Source: Gracilariopsis chorda
Taxonomy: Eukaryota; Rhodophyta; Florideophyceae; Gracilariales; Gracilariaceae
Length of the DNA: 31,378 bases
Direction: 5' to 3'
Assembly (NCBI GenBank): GCA_003194525.1
Contig: NBIV01000546.1
Location: forward strand, 1-31,378
The translations under genes and the position numbers were made by a program. Every line of letters starts with the position of its first letter. Within the stretch, counting starts at the first letter, position 1. Below the pieces are notes generated by a model, which saw only the letters and a program-made list of their open reading frames with translations, ran no database searches and had not been told where the DNA came from. Positions 9,290 to 18,645 of the stretch are shown here, in pieces.

Positions 9290-10961
9290 CCAACGGACCG
9301 ATAATGTCCGAGTGCACCACGTCCCCAACCTGCTTGGCTCGTTCAAACTTGCCCTGAAATGGCAGTTTATGCGCCTTGGCAAGGCGGCATGGTCGACATA
9401 CCTCCTCCATGCCCTTGATGTTTGGTACACCGTCGACGTGAGCATGAACTCTTTGAAGGTCATGTTCATTCATATGTGCCAGTCGGCGGTGCCACAATGA
9501 ACTAGTGCGCTCGTCGGTAGCAGCAAGCACCGTGGATGTGTCCGTATGGTCGATTGGGTTTGGCAGGGTGTATAAACGGGAGCGATGATGACGAGTCCCA
9601 TGCCCGACCTCAAACCCATCTTCGTGTTGTAGGCGTACTTCCTTATCACAAAACAGTGAGTGGATACCTTTGTCAGCCAACCGCCCTACAGAAACTAGGT
9701 TATATCCAAGATTCGGAACGAGCAGCACATTAGACAACCTAAGATTGACATCCACAAACGGTAATACCACATCTCCTTGTTGCGTGGCAGTGACCGTGGT
9801 GTTGTCAGCTAGTTCAATTGTCCTATGTGGTATGTCGAACATTGTGGTTGGGACGAACGCCGACACCGAACAAAAGAAATGAGACGTAGCGCCACTGTCT
9901 GCATATGTGTCAATGCACTCATTAACCGGTGGTACCACTGATGACTTTTCACCTGCGACTCCAGCAATCTCAACCTTGGATGCTTTCAGCGATGACTTGG
10001 CGGAACGTTTAGGCTTTTCGACTGCATTTAGCCTTAGCTGATCCAAGATAGCTTGTGGTAAATGGTTGTCAGGATTGTCCGGATTCATGTGACAACGGTC
10101 CTGGGTGTGTCCATCGCGGTCACAAAAGGTGCAGTGGTACCCATTTTTGTTTCCAGCAGCATATGCACGACCAGTGGGGTCGTTCACAGTGGTTGAATCT
10201 GATGCGTTACCATCATTCTCAATACCATTTGATAATTTGCTGTGTCCGCTAATACGGGAACCACCCCTGTTCTTGTTCTTCTTGCGATTGCGCCCTCTAC
10301 CAGAACTGCTTGACCCCATTTGACGAGCATTATATTCATCAATTAGGGTTGTTGCTACATAGTCCCAGGTCAGTTCCGAGATCTCCTTGGTCCTCAGTGC
10401 TGCTGCAGTTGATTCCAATGAGCAGTTGGGGTCAATAGATGCCAGAAGCATAGGTGCCTTGTGAGACTCTGGTATGGCGGCATCTTTGCCCATGCGGTCC
10501 AGCTGCGAGAACAGAGAGGCAAACTGGTCCACGAATTCGGACATGTTTTGGCCATTATACGACATTCTGAACAGCTGAGTCTGCACGGCTATACGAGACA
10601 CTGTCCTGTTTGAGGCATATCGCGCATCAAGTAGTTGAAGCATGCGACCGGGGTCATCATCCACATCCATAACTACACGCAACGGGGCATCACCAAGTGC
10701 ACAAATGATGATTGCACATGCCTTTTCGCGCTTTGCGAGTGTACGGGAGGGTGTCTGGGTAGCACTAGAACCAGACGCTTGTGTCATTATTCCACTAGAT
10801 GACTCCTCCGAACTTGACATAACGACATTCCAGACACCTTTAATACGACATGCAGCACGTAGACGGTGTCTCCATAGGGTGTAATCTTCTCCCCGCTTAC
10901 CGTGGAAGCGCGGGATCTTCACACCAGAAGTGGTTTCTGACTCAACTTCGGAGTCTGACAT
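9228..10961 (-). CDS. Family B truncated Gag-protease-integrase(N) polyprotein, unit 3, open
   Basis: This is the only B gag unit open from ATG to the integrase junction: 577 residues, of which about 557 are native. Gag lies at about residues 15-260, with a basic Gly/Arg/Lys stretch at 216-235. The CCHC zinc knuckle is C277, C280, H285, C290. The aspartic protease motif is D355-S356-G357. The integrase HHCC zinc finger is H491, H496, C522, C525, followed by the first catalytic Asp, D552. After residue 557 the frame enters LTR2, which adds about 20 foreign residues before the stop. It lacks the rest of the integrase, RT and RNase H, so it cannot retrotranspose alone. It could make Gag particles and an active protease from LTR3, with RT supplied in trans. 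The ATG context (A at -3) is good. Expression is not shown by the sequence. Confidence 0.88.
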   Translation of the reverse strand: MSDSEVESETTSGVKIPRFHGKRGEDYTLWRHRLRAACRIKGVWNVVMSSSEESSSGIMTQASGSSATQTPSRTLAKREKACAIIICALGDAPLRVVMDVDDDPGRMLQLLDARYASNRTVSRIAVQTQLFRMSYNGQNMSEFVDQFASLFSQLDRMGKDAAIPESHKAPMLLASIDPNCSLESTAAALRTKEISELTWDYVATTLIDEYNARQMGSSSSGRGRNRKKNKNRGGSRISGHSKLSNGIENDGNASDSTTVNDPTGRAYAAGNKNGYHCTFCDRDGHTQDRCHMNPDNPDNHLPQAILDQLRLNAVEKPKRSAKSSLKASKVEIAGVAGEKSSVVPPVNECIDTYADSGATSHFFCSVSAFVPTTMFDIPHRTIELADNTTVTATQQGDVVLPFVDVNLRLSNVLLVPNLGYNLVSVGRLADKGIHSLFCDKEVRLQHEDGFEVGHGTRHHRSRLYTLPNPIDHTDTSTVLAATDERTSSLWHRRLAHMNEHDLQRVHAHVDGVPNIKGMEEVCRPCRLAKAHKLPFQGKFERAKQVGDVVHSDIIGPLVLMLARSRVPGSTGTSWCNT

Positions 10962-11753
10962 GGTTCCAGAACGAGTTCAGTAACCGAAATTAGAACAAAC
11001 AAGGTACGAAAATGAAGCAGAGTGAGGGACTCGATGCTTAGAATCGCTATCAGAATAGACGAGAGGGCTGTTTTGGCGGTACAGCTTTGGACTGATAGCG
11101 GATGTCACACTATGTGGGTGATGCTGGAGTGGATTATACTCAACACTTAACAGCGAGGGCGCCAGCGGAGACCGTGTAACCAAGTCTCAACGCTCGTCCA
11201 GACGCGTCTGGTACGCGAATCACAGGCGGATTTCGGGTTCTCGACGCCTGGAGTATACTCACGAGCAGCTCTGAAGCACACTCGGAAAGGAAACTAACTT
11301 CGTAAAAGCGGGCGCACTGACGGGAGAAACTACCTCCGCTACCCTAAGGGTTGAACCCCTGGACCCTGGTAACTCTCTCCAGGTGAGGTACGAAATTCTT
11401 CGTGACCTACCCTGTTCTGCGCACTTCAGAACGAGGGGCTTTATAATCCCTACGTGTCGTCCCAGGGAGGTTAGTAGCTGTCGCGATAAGCGTTCACCAG
11501 TTAACCCCTGCTAGACACTTGCAGGAAAATAGCGCGGTCTTCCTTGTGCGCTGAAGCACAGATGCAGGGATCGGAACAGGCGCAGGTCGGCTTACCAGAG
11601 AAGGGTCTCTGAACGCTTTGCCTACTTTCACCACAACAACTGTACCTCCACAAGATACGCAAAACTTCTCGCAAGAACAGCTTCGTAGAACGCAAATAAA
11701 AGAATTAGTAAAGCGCGACGTCTGCAAAGAATCGACGCTCTGGGCCCATAACC
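10962..11753 (-). other. Family B unit 3: 5' leader
   Basis: PBS 11740-11753, candidate intron 11317-11595, upstream ORF 11183 down to 10977 (68 codons, intact). One G is missing in the GGGG run near 11603 relative to other units; it lies in the exon upstream of the candidate donor. Confidence 0.75.
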
Positions 11754-12564
11754 TGATGTTGGTAATGTTAGTTGGGCTACGGCGCATCTGTAGAACAAAG
11801 AAAGAAGAAAAAGAAGCAGTGAAGGTTGCCAGTCTTGGGGCGAGTTTACTTGGTAGTGCAACTTCAGCGTGTTATATAGCACCTCTACGTCACACTACAA
11901 CTACAAGAAAACCCTATACCACTAAGTGGGGACACCCAATACTACCAATCATAAACAAACATAACACAATAAGGGTTGCACACACTGATTACAGCCAAGT
12001 ACAACCATGCATAACAACATAACAACACATTACAACAATGCAGACCAAGTGAACCAAGTAGCCAGCAACGCACAATAAGTGAACCGGACACGCCAACAAT
12101 GTGCCAGCATGTTGCAGCACTGTATAAACACTTACTCGCATCATCATGACAATGACAAAGCACAAATACACATGCCACCGCATCCATGTACATACCCTAG
12201 GTGTGTTGCGTGCATGGCACGTGCCTGCTTGTACAACTGCACACATGACACACTTCCATATACCTGTAAACCACATGTAGCCACACATATTCTTCAGTAC
12301 CATACCCATTCACCTTATGCCAAGTGGCCAGTTCCGTGCCAAGAGCCCATAGAATGCATAACACTTGTAACCAATACGTTGCATATGAGTGTTTGCAGTA
12401 GCCAATCATATGCCCGTTTCACGTTGGGTTTGAGAACACACGCATATGCGCTTTTGTAAAGCAGGTCCCAAAAACAGCCCTCCGTTATATGAAACTTTGT
12501 TTTCAAGTGTTGCACCATGATGTCCCAGTACTACCCGGCACTCGACTACGTGCTAACATCAACA
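11754..12564 (-). repeat. Family B LTR3 (class I)
   Basis: 811 bp, termini TGTTGATG (12564) and CATCA (11754), TATA box 11872-11878. In the nested-insertion model this is the 5' LTR of the guest, because the host unit (unit 4, which has class II LTR4) ends against it at the GTTGG duplication. Confidence 0.93.
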
Positions 12565-14238
12565 CCAACGGACCGATAATGTCCGAGTGCACCACGTCCC
12601 CAACCTGCTTGGCTCGTTCAAACTTGCCCTGAAATGGCAGTTTATGCGCCTTGGCAAGGCGGCATGGTCGACATACCTCCTCCATGCCCTTGATGTTTGG
12701 TACACCGTCGACGTGAGCATGAACTCTTTGAAGGTCATGTTCATTCATATGTGCCAGTCGGCGGTGCCACAATGAACTAGTGCGCTCGTCGGTAGCAGCA
12801 AGCACCGTGGATGTGTCCGTATATGGTCGATTGGGTTTGGCAGGGTGTATAAACGGGAGCGATGATGACGAGTCCCATGCCCGACCTCAAACCCATCTTC
12901 GTGTTGTAGGCGTACTTCCTTATCACAAAACAGTGAGTGGATACCTTTGTCAGCCAACCGCCCTACAGAAACTAGGTTATATCCAAGATTCGGAACGAGC
13001 AGCACATTAGACAACCTAAGATTGACATCCACAAACGGTAATACCACATCTCCTTGTTGCGTGGCAGTGACCGTGGTGTTGTCAGCTAGTTCAATTGTCC
13101 TATGTGGTATGTCGAACATTGTGGTTGGGACGAACGCCGACACCGAACAAAAGAAATGAGACGTAGCGCCACTGTCTGCATATGTGTCAATGCACTCATT
13201 AACCGGTGGTACCACTGATGACTTTTCACCTGCGACTCCAGCAATCTCAACCTTGGATGCTTTCAGCGATGACTTGGCGGAACGTTTAGGCTTTTCGACT
13301 GCATTTAGCCTTAGCTGATCCAAGATAGCTTGTGGTAAATGGTTGTCAGGATTGTCCGGATTCATGTGACAACGGTCCTGGGTGTGTCCATCGCGGTCAC
13401 AAAAGGTGCAGTGGTACCCATTTTTGTTTCCAGCAGCATATGCACGACCAGTGGGGTCGTTCACAGTGGTTGAATCTGATGCGTTACCATCATTCTCAAT
13501 ACCATTTGATAATTTGCTGTGTCCGCTAATACGGGAACCACCCCTGTTCTTGTTCTTCTTGCGATTGCGCCCTCTACCAGAACTGCTTGACCCCATTTGA
13601 CGAGCATTATATTCATCAATTAGGGTTGTTGCTACATAGTCCCAGGTCAGTTCCGAGATCTCCTTGGTCCTCAGTGCTGCTGCAGTTGATTCCAATGAGC
13701 AGTTGGGGTCAATAGATGCCAGAAGCATAGGTGCCTTGTGAGACTCTGGTATGGCGGCATCTTTGCCCATGCGGTCCAGCTGCGAGAACAGAGAGGCCAA
13801 CTGGTCCACGAATTCGGACATGTTTTGGCCATTATACGACATTCTGAACAGCTGAGTCTGCACGGCTATACGAGACACTGTCCTGTTTGAGGCATATCGC
13901 GCATCAAGTAGTTGAAGCATGCGACCGGGGTCATCATCCACATCCATAACTACACGCAACGGGGCATCACCAAGTGCACAAATGATGATTGCACATGCCT
14001 TTTCGCGCTTTGCGAGTGTACGGGAGGGTGTCTGGGTAGCACTAGAACCAGACGCTTGTGTCATTATTCCACTAGATGACTCCTCCGAACTTGACATAAC
14101 GACATTCCAGACACCTTTAATACGACATGCAGCACGTAGACGGTGTCTCCATAGGGTGTAATCTTCTCCCCGCTTACCGTGGAAGCGCGGGATCTTCACA
14201 CCAGAAGTGGTTTCTGACTCAACTTCGGAGTCTGACAT
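12503..14238 (-). pseudogene. Family B gag-PR-INT(N), unit 4, frameshifted and truncated
   Basis: Open from ATG 14238 through Gag, zinc knuckle, protease and about 470 residues. A 2-bp insertion near 12820-12824 (GTATATGG for GTATGG) then shifts the frame just upstream of the integrase zinc finger, so the ORF stops at 12745. The native frame remains open beyond it to the GTTGG junction and LTR3. Gag and protease should be unaffected. One substitution, Leu for Phe at residue 147, is private to this copy. Its promoter is LTR4 (class II). Confidence 0.88.
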
Positions 14239-15031
14239 GGTTCCAGAACGAGTTCAGTAACCGAAATTAGAACAAACAAGGTACGAAAATGAAGCAGAGT
14301 GAGGGACTCGATGCTTAGAATCGCTATCAGAATAGACGAGAGGGCTGTTTTGGCGGTACAGCTTTGGACTGATAGCGGATGTCACACTATGTGGGTGATG
14401 CTGGAGTGGATTATACTCAACACTTAACAGCGAGGGCGCCAGCGGAGACCGTGTAACCAAGTCTCAACGCTCGTCCAGACGCGTCTGGTACGCGAATCAC
14501 AGGCGGATTTCGGGTTCTCGACGCCTGGAGTATACTCACGAGCAGCTCTGAAGCACACTCGGAAAGGAAACTAACTTCGTAAAAGCGGGCGCACTGACGG
14601 GAGAAACTACCTCCGCTACCCTAAGGGTTGAACCCCTGGACCCTGGTAACTCTCTCCAGGTGAGGTACGAAATTCTTCGTGACCTACCCTGTTCTGCGCA
14701 CTTCAGAACGAGGGGCTTTATAATCCCTACGTGTCGTCCCAGGGAGGTTAGTAGCTGTCGCGATAAGCGTTCACCAGTTAACCCCTGCTAGACACTTGCA
14801 GGAAAATAGCGCGGTCTTCCTTGTGCGCTGAAGCACAGATGCAGGGATCGGAACAGGCGCAGGTCGGCTTACCAGAGAAGGGGTCTCTGAACGCTTTGCC
14901 TACTTTCACCACAACAACTGTACCTCCACAAGATACGCAAAACTTCTCGCAAGAACAGCTTCGTAGAACGCAAATAAAAGAATTAGTAAAGCGCGACGTC
15001 TGCAAAGAATCGACGCTCTGGGCCCATAACC
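14239..15031 (-). other. Family B unit 4: 5' leader
   Basis: PBS 15018-15031, candidate intron 14594-14872, upstream ORF 14460 down to 14254 (68 codons, intact). No other signal was seen. Confidence 0.75.
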
Positions 15032-15842
15032 TGATGTTGGTAATGTTAGTTGGGCTACGGCGCATCTGTAGAACAAAGAAAGAAGAAAAAGAAGCAGTGA
15101 AGGTTGCCAGTCTTGGGGCGAGTTTACTTGGTAGTGCAACTTCAGCGTGTTATATAGCACCTCTACGTCACACTACAACTACAAGAAAACCCTATACCAC
15201 TAAGTGGGGACACCCAATACTACCAATCATAAACAAACATAACACAATAAGGGTTGCACACACTGATTACAGCCAAGTGCAACCATGCATAACAACATAA
15301 CAACACATTACAACAATGCAGACCAAGTGAACCAAGTAGCCAGCAACGCACAATAAGTGAACCGGACACGCCACCAATGTGCCAGCATGTTGCAGCACTG
15401 TATAAACACTTACTCGCATCATCATGACAATGACAAAGCACAACTACACATGCCACCGCATCCATGTACATACCCTAGGTGTGTTGCGTGCATGGCACGT
15501 GCCTGCTTGCACAACCGCACACATGACACACTTCCATATACCTGTAAACCACATGTAGCCACACATATTCTTCAGTACCATACCCATTCACCCTATGCCA
15601 AGTGGCCAGTTCCGTGCCTAGAGCCCATAGAATGCATAACACTTGTAACCAATACGTTGCATATGAGTGTTTGCAGTAGCCAATCATATGCCCGTTTCAC
15701 GTTGGGTTTGAGAACACACGCATATGCGCTTTTGTAAAGCAGGTCCCAAAAACAGCCCTCCGTTATATGAAACTTTGTTTTCAAGTGTTGCACCATGATG
15801 TCCCAGTACTACCCGGCACTCGACTACGTGCTAACATCAACA
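15032..15842 (-). repeat. Family B LTR4 (class II)
   Basis: 811 bp, termini TGTTGATG (15842) and CATCA (15032), TATA box 15150-15156. It shares with LTR5 a set of at least six bases that differ from LTR1, 2, 3 and 6, for example CACCAATGTG for CAACAATGTG near 15372 and GTGCCTAGAG for GTGCCAAGAG near 15617. It meets unit 5's protease region exactly at the LTR terminus. Confidence 0.93.
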
Positions 15843-17030
15843 TCCTTGTTGCGTGGCAGTGACCGTGGTGTTGTCAGCTAGTTCAATTGTCCTATGTGGT
15901 ATGTCGAACATTGTGGTTGGGACGAACGCCGACACCGAACAAAAGAAATGAGACGTAGCGCCACTGTCTGCATATGTGTCAATGCACTCATTAACCGGTG
16001 GTACCACTGATGACTTTTCACCTGCGACTCCAGCAATCTCAACCGTGGATGCTTTCAGCGATGACTTGGCGGAACGTTTAGGCTTTTCGACTGCATTTAG
16101 CCTTAGCTGATCCAAGATAGCTTGTGGTAAATGGTTGTCAGGATTGTCCGGATTCATGTGACAACGGTCCTGGGTGTGTCCATCGCGGTCACAAAAGGTG
16201 CAGTGGTACCCATTTTTGTTTCCAGCAGCATATGCACGACCAGTGGGGTCGTTCACAGTGGTTGAATCTGATGCGTTACCATCATTCTCAATACCATTTG
16301 ATAATTTGCTGTGTCCGCTAATACGGGAACCACCCCTGTTCTTGTTCTTCTTGCGATTGCGCCCTCTACCAGAACTGCTTGACCCCATTTGACGAGCATT
16401 ATATTCATCAATTAGGGTTGTTGCTACATAGTCCCAGGTCAGTTCCGAGATCTCCTTGGTCCTCAGTGCTGCTGCAGTTGATTCCAATGAGCAGTTGGGG
16501 TCAATAGATGCCAGAAGCATAGGTGCCTTGTGAGACTCTGGTATGGCGGCATCTTTGCCCATGCGGTCCAGCTGCGAGAACAGAGAGGCAAACTGGTCCA
16601 CGAATTCGGACATGTTTTGGCCATTATACGACATTCTGAACAGCTGAGTCTGCACGGCTATACGAGACACTGTCCTCTTTGAGGCATATTGCGCATCAAG
16701 TAGTTGAAGCATGCGACCGGGGTCATCATCCACATCCATAACTACACGCAACGGGGCATCACCAAGTGCACAAATGATGATTGCACATGCCTTTTCGCGC
16801 TTTGCGAGTGTACGGGAGGGTGTCTGGGTAGCACTAGAACCAGACGCTTGTGTCATTATTCCACTAGATGACTCCTCCGAACTTGACATAACGACATTCC
16901 AGACACCTTTAATACGACATGCAGCACGTAGACGGTGTCTCCATAGGGTGTAATCTTCTCCCCGCTTACCGTGGAAGCGCGGGATCTTCACACCAGAAGT
17001 GGTTTCTGACTCAACTTCGGAGTCTGACAT
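15837..17030 (-). CDS. Family B truncated Gag-protease, unit 5, open
   Basis: 397 residues from ATG 17030: Gag, CCHC zinc knuckle (C277...C290) and the protease active site D355-S356-G357. The frame ends when LTR4 begins about 40 residues after the DSG; the LTR's first bases supply Cys and then TGA. Because the protease is cut before its C-terminal half, it is probably inactive and the product would be essentially Gag (inference). It differs from the other units at a few residues: Gln for Arg and Lys for Asn near 114-118, and Thr for Lys at 329. Its promoter would be LTR5. Confidence 0.87.
   Translation of the reverse strand: MSDSEVESETTSGVKIPRFHGKRGEDYTLWRHRLRAACRIKGVWNVVMSSSEESSSGIMTQASGSSATQTPSRTLAKREKACAIIICALGDAPLRVVMDVDDDPGRMLQLLDAQYASKRTVSRIAVQTQLFRMSYNGQNMSEFVDQFASLFSQLDRMGKDAAIPESHKAPMLLASIDPNCSLESTAAALRTKEISELTWDYVATTLIDEYNARQMGSSSSGRGRNRKKNKNRGGSRISGHSKLSNGIENDGNASDSTTVNDPTGRAYAAGNKNGYHCTFCDRDGHTQDRCHMNPDNPDNHLPQAILDQLRLNAVEKPKRSAKSSLKASTVEIAGVAGEKSSVVPPVNECIDTYADSGATSHFFCSVSAFVPTTMFDIPHRTIELADNTTVTATQQGC
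15843..15847. repeat. Possible target-site duplication half at the LTR4 / unit 5 junction
   Basis: TCCTT (AAGGA on the coding strand) abuts the exact LTR terminus in the protease region. Uninterrupted copies continue AAGGAGATGTGG. The partner junction (LTR end followed by AAGGAGATG) is not in the window. Confidence 0.4.
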
Positions 17031-17823
17031 GGTTCCAGAACGAGTTCAGTAACCGAAATTAGAACAAACAAGGTACGAAAATGAAGCAGAGTGAGGGACT
17101 CGATGCTTAGAATCGCTATCAGAATAGACGAGAGGGCTGTTTTGGCGGTACAGCTTTGGACTGATAGCGGATGTCACACTATGTGGGTGATGCTGGAGTG
17201 GATTATACTCAACACTTAACAGCGAGGGCGCCAGCGGAGACCGTGTAACCAAGTCTCAACGCTCGTCCAGACGCGTCTGGTACGCGAATCACAGGCGGAT
17301 TTCGGGTTCTCGACGCCTGGAGTATACTCACGAGCAGCTCTGAAGCACACTCGGAAAGGAAACTAACTTCGTAAAAGCGGGCGCACTGACGGGAGAAACT
17401 ACCTCCGCTACCCTAAGGGTTGAACCCCTGGACCCTGGTAACTCTCTCCAGGTGAGGTACGAAATTCTTCGTGACCTACCCTGTTCTGCGCACTTCAGAA
17501 CGAGGGGCTTTATAATCCCTACGTGTCGTCCCAGGGAGGTTAGTAGCTGTCGCGATAAGCGTTCACCAGTTAACCCCTGCTAGACACTTGCAGGAAAATA
17601 GCGCGGTCTTCCTTGTGCGCTGAAGCACAGATGCAGGGATCGGAACAGGCGCAGGTCGGCTTACCAGAGAAGGGGTCTCTGAACGCTTTGCCTACTTTCA
17701 CCACAACAACTGTACCTCCACAAGATACGCAAAACTTCTCGCAAGAACAGCTTCGTAGAACGCAAATAAAAGAATTAGTAAAGCGCGACGTCTGCAAAGA
17801 ATCGACGCTCTGGGCCCATAACC
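17031..17823 (-). other. Family B unit 5: 5' leader
   Basis: PBS 17810-17823, candidate intron 17386-17664, upstream ORF 17252 down to 17046 (68 codons, intact). Its sequence is almost identical to the unit 4 leader. Confidence 0.75.
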
Positions 17824-18634
17824 TGATGTTGGTAATGTTAGTTGGGCTACGGCGCATCTGTAGAACAAAGAAAGAAGAAAAAGAAGCAGTGAAGGTTGCC
17901 AGTCTTGGGGCGAGTTTACTTGGTAGTGCAACTTCAGCGTGTTATATAGCACCTCTACGTCACACTACAACTACAAGAAAACCCTATACCACTAAGTGGG
18001 GACACCCAATACTACCAATCATAAACAAACATAACACAATAAGGGTTGCACACACTGATTACAGCCAAGTGCAACCATGCATAACAACATAACAACACAT
18101 TACAACAATGCAGACCAAGTGAACCAAGTAGCCAGCAACGCACAATAAGTGAACCGGACACGCCACCAATGTGCCAGCATGTTGCAGCACTGTATAAACA
18201 CTTACTCGCATCATCATGACAATGACAAAGCACAACTACACATGCCACCGCATCCATGTACATACCCTAGGTGTGTTGCGTGCATGGCACGTGCCTGCTT
18301 GCACAACCGCACACATGACACACTTCCATATACCTGTAAACCACATGTAGCCACACATATTCTTCAGTACCATACCCATTCACCCTATGCCAAGTGGCCA
18401 GTTCCGTGCCTAGAGCCCATAGAATGCATAACACTTGTAACCAATACGTTGCATATGAGTGTTTGCAGTAGCCAATCATATGCCCGTTTCACGTTGGGTT
18501 TGAGAACACACGCATATGCGCTTTTGTAAAGCAGGTCCCAAAAACAGCCCTCCGTTATATGAAACTTTGTTTTCAAGTGTTGCACCATGATGTCCCAGTA
18601 CTACCCGGCACTCGACTACGTGCTAACATCAACA
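17824..18634 (-). repeat. Family B LTR5 (class II)
   Basis: 811 bp, termini TGTTGATG (18634) and CATCA (17824), TATA box 17942-17948. It directly follows the end of the pol segment at 18629-21248, so it is that element's 3' LTR, and it also precedes a PBS and gag, so it acts as unit 5's 5' LTR. Two elements sharing one LTR is the classic outcome of unequal LTR recombination. Confidence 0.93.
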
Positions 18635-18645
18635 CTCCTCCCCGA
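18635..18645 (-). other. Family B polypurine tract (host pol copy)
   Basis: The minus strand reads CGGGGAGGAG immediately before the LTR's TGTTG. It primes plus-strand DNA synthesis in LTR elements. It lies inside the coding frame (Gly-Glu-Glu), so pol runs right up to the LTR. Confidence 0.7.

Noticed and set aside
5201..18634. CRISPR array or ordinary satellite as an explanation of the periodic repeats
   Set aside because: The repeat unit is 3.28 kb with LTRs, PBS and gag-protease coding sequence; there are no short spacers.
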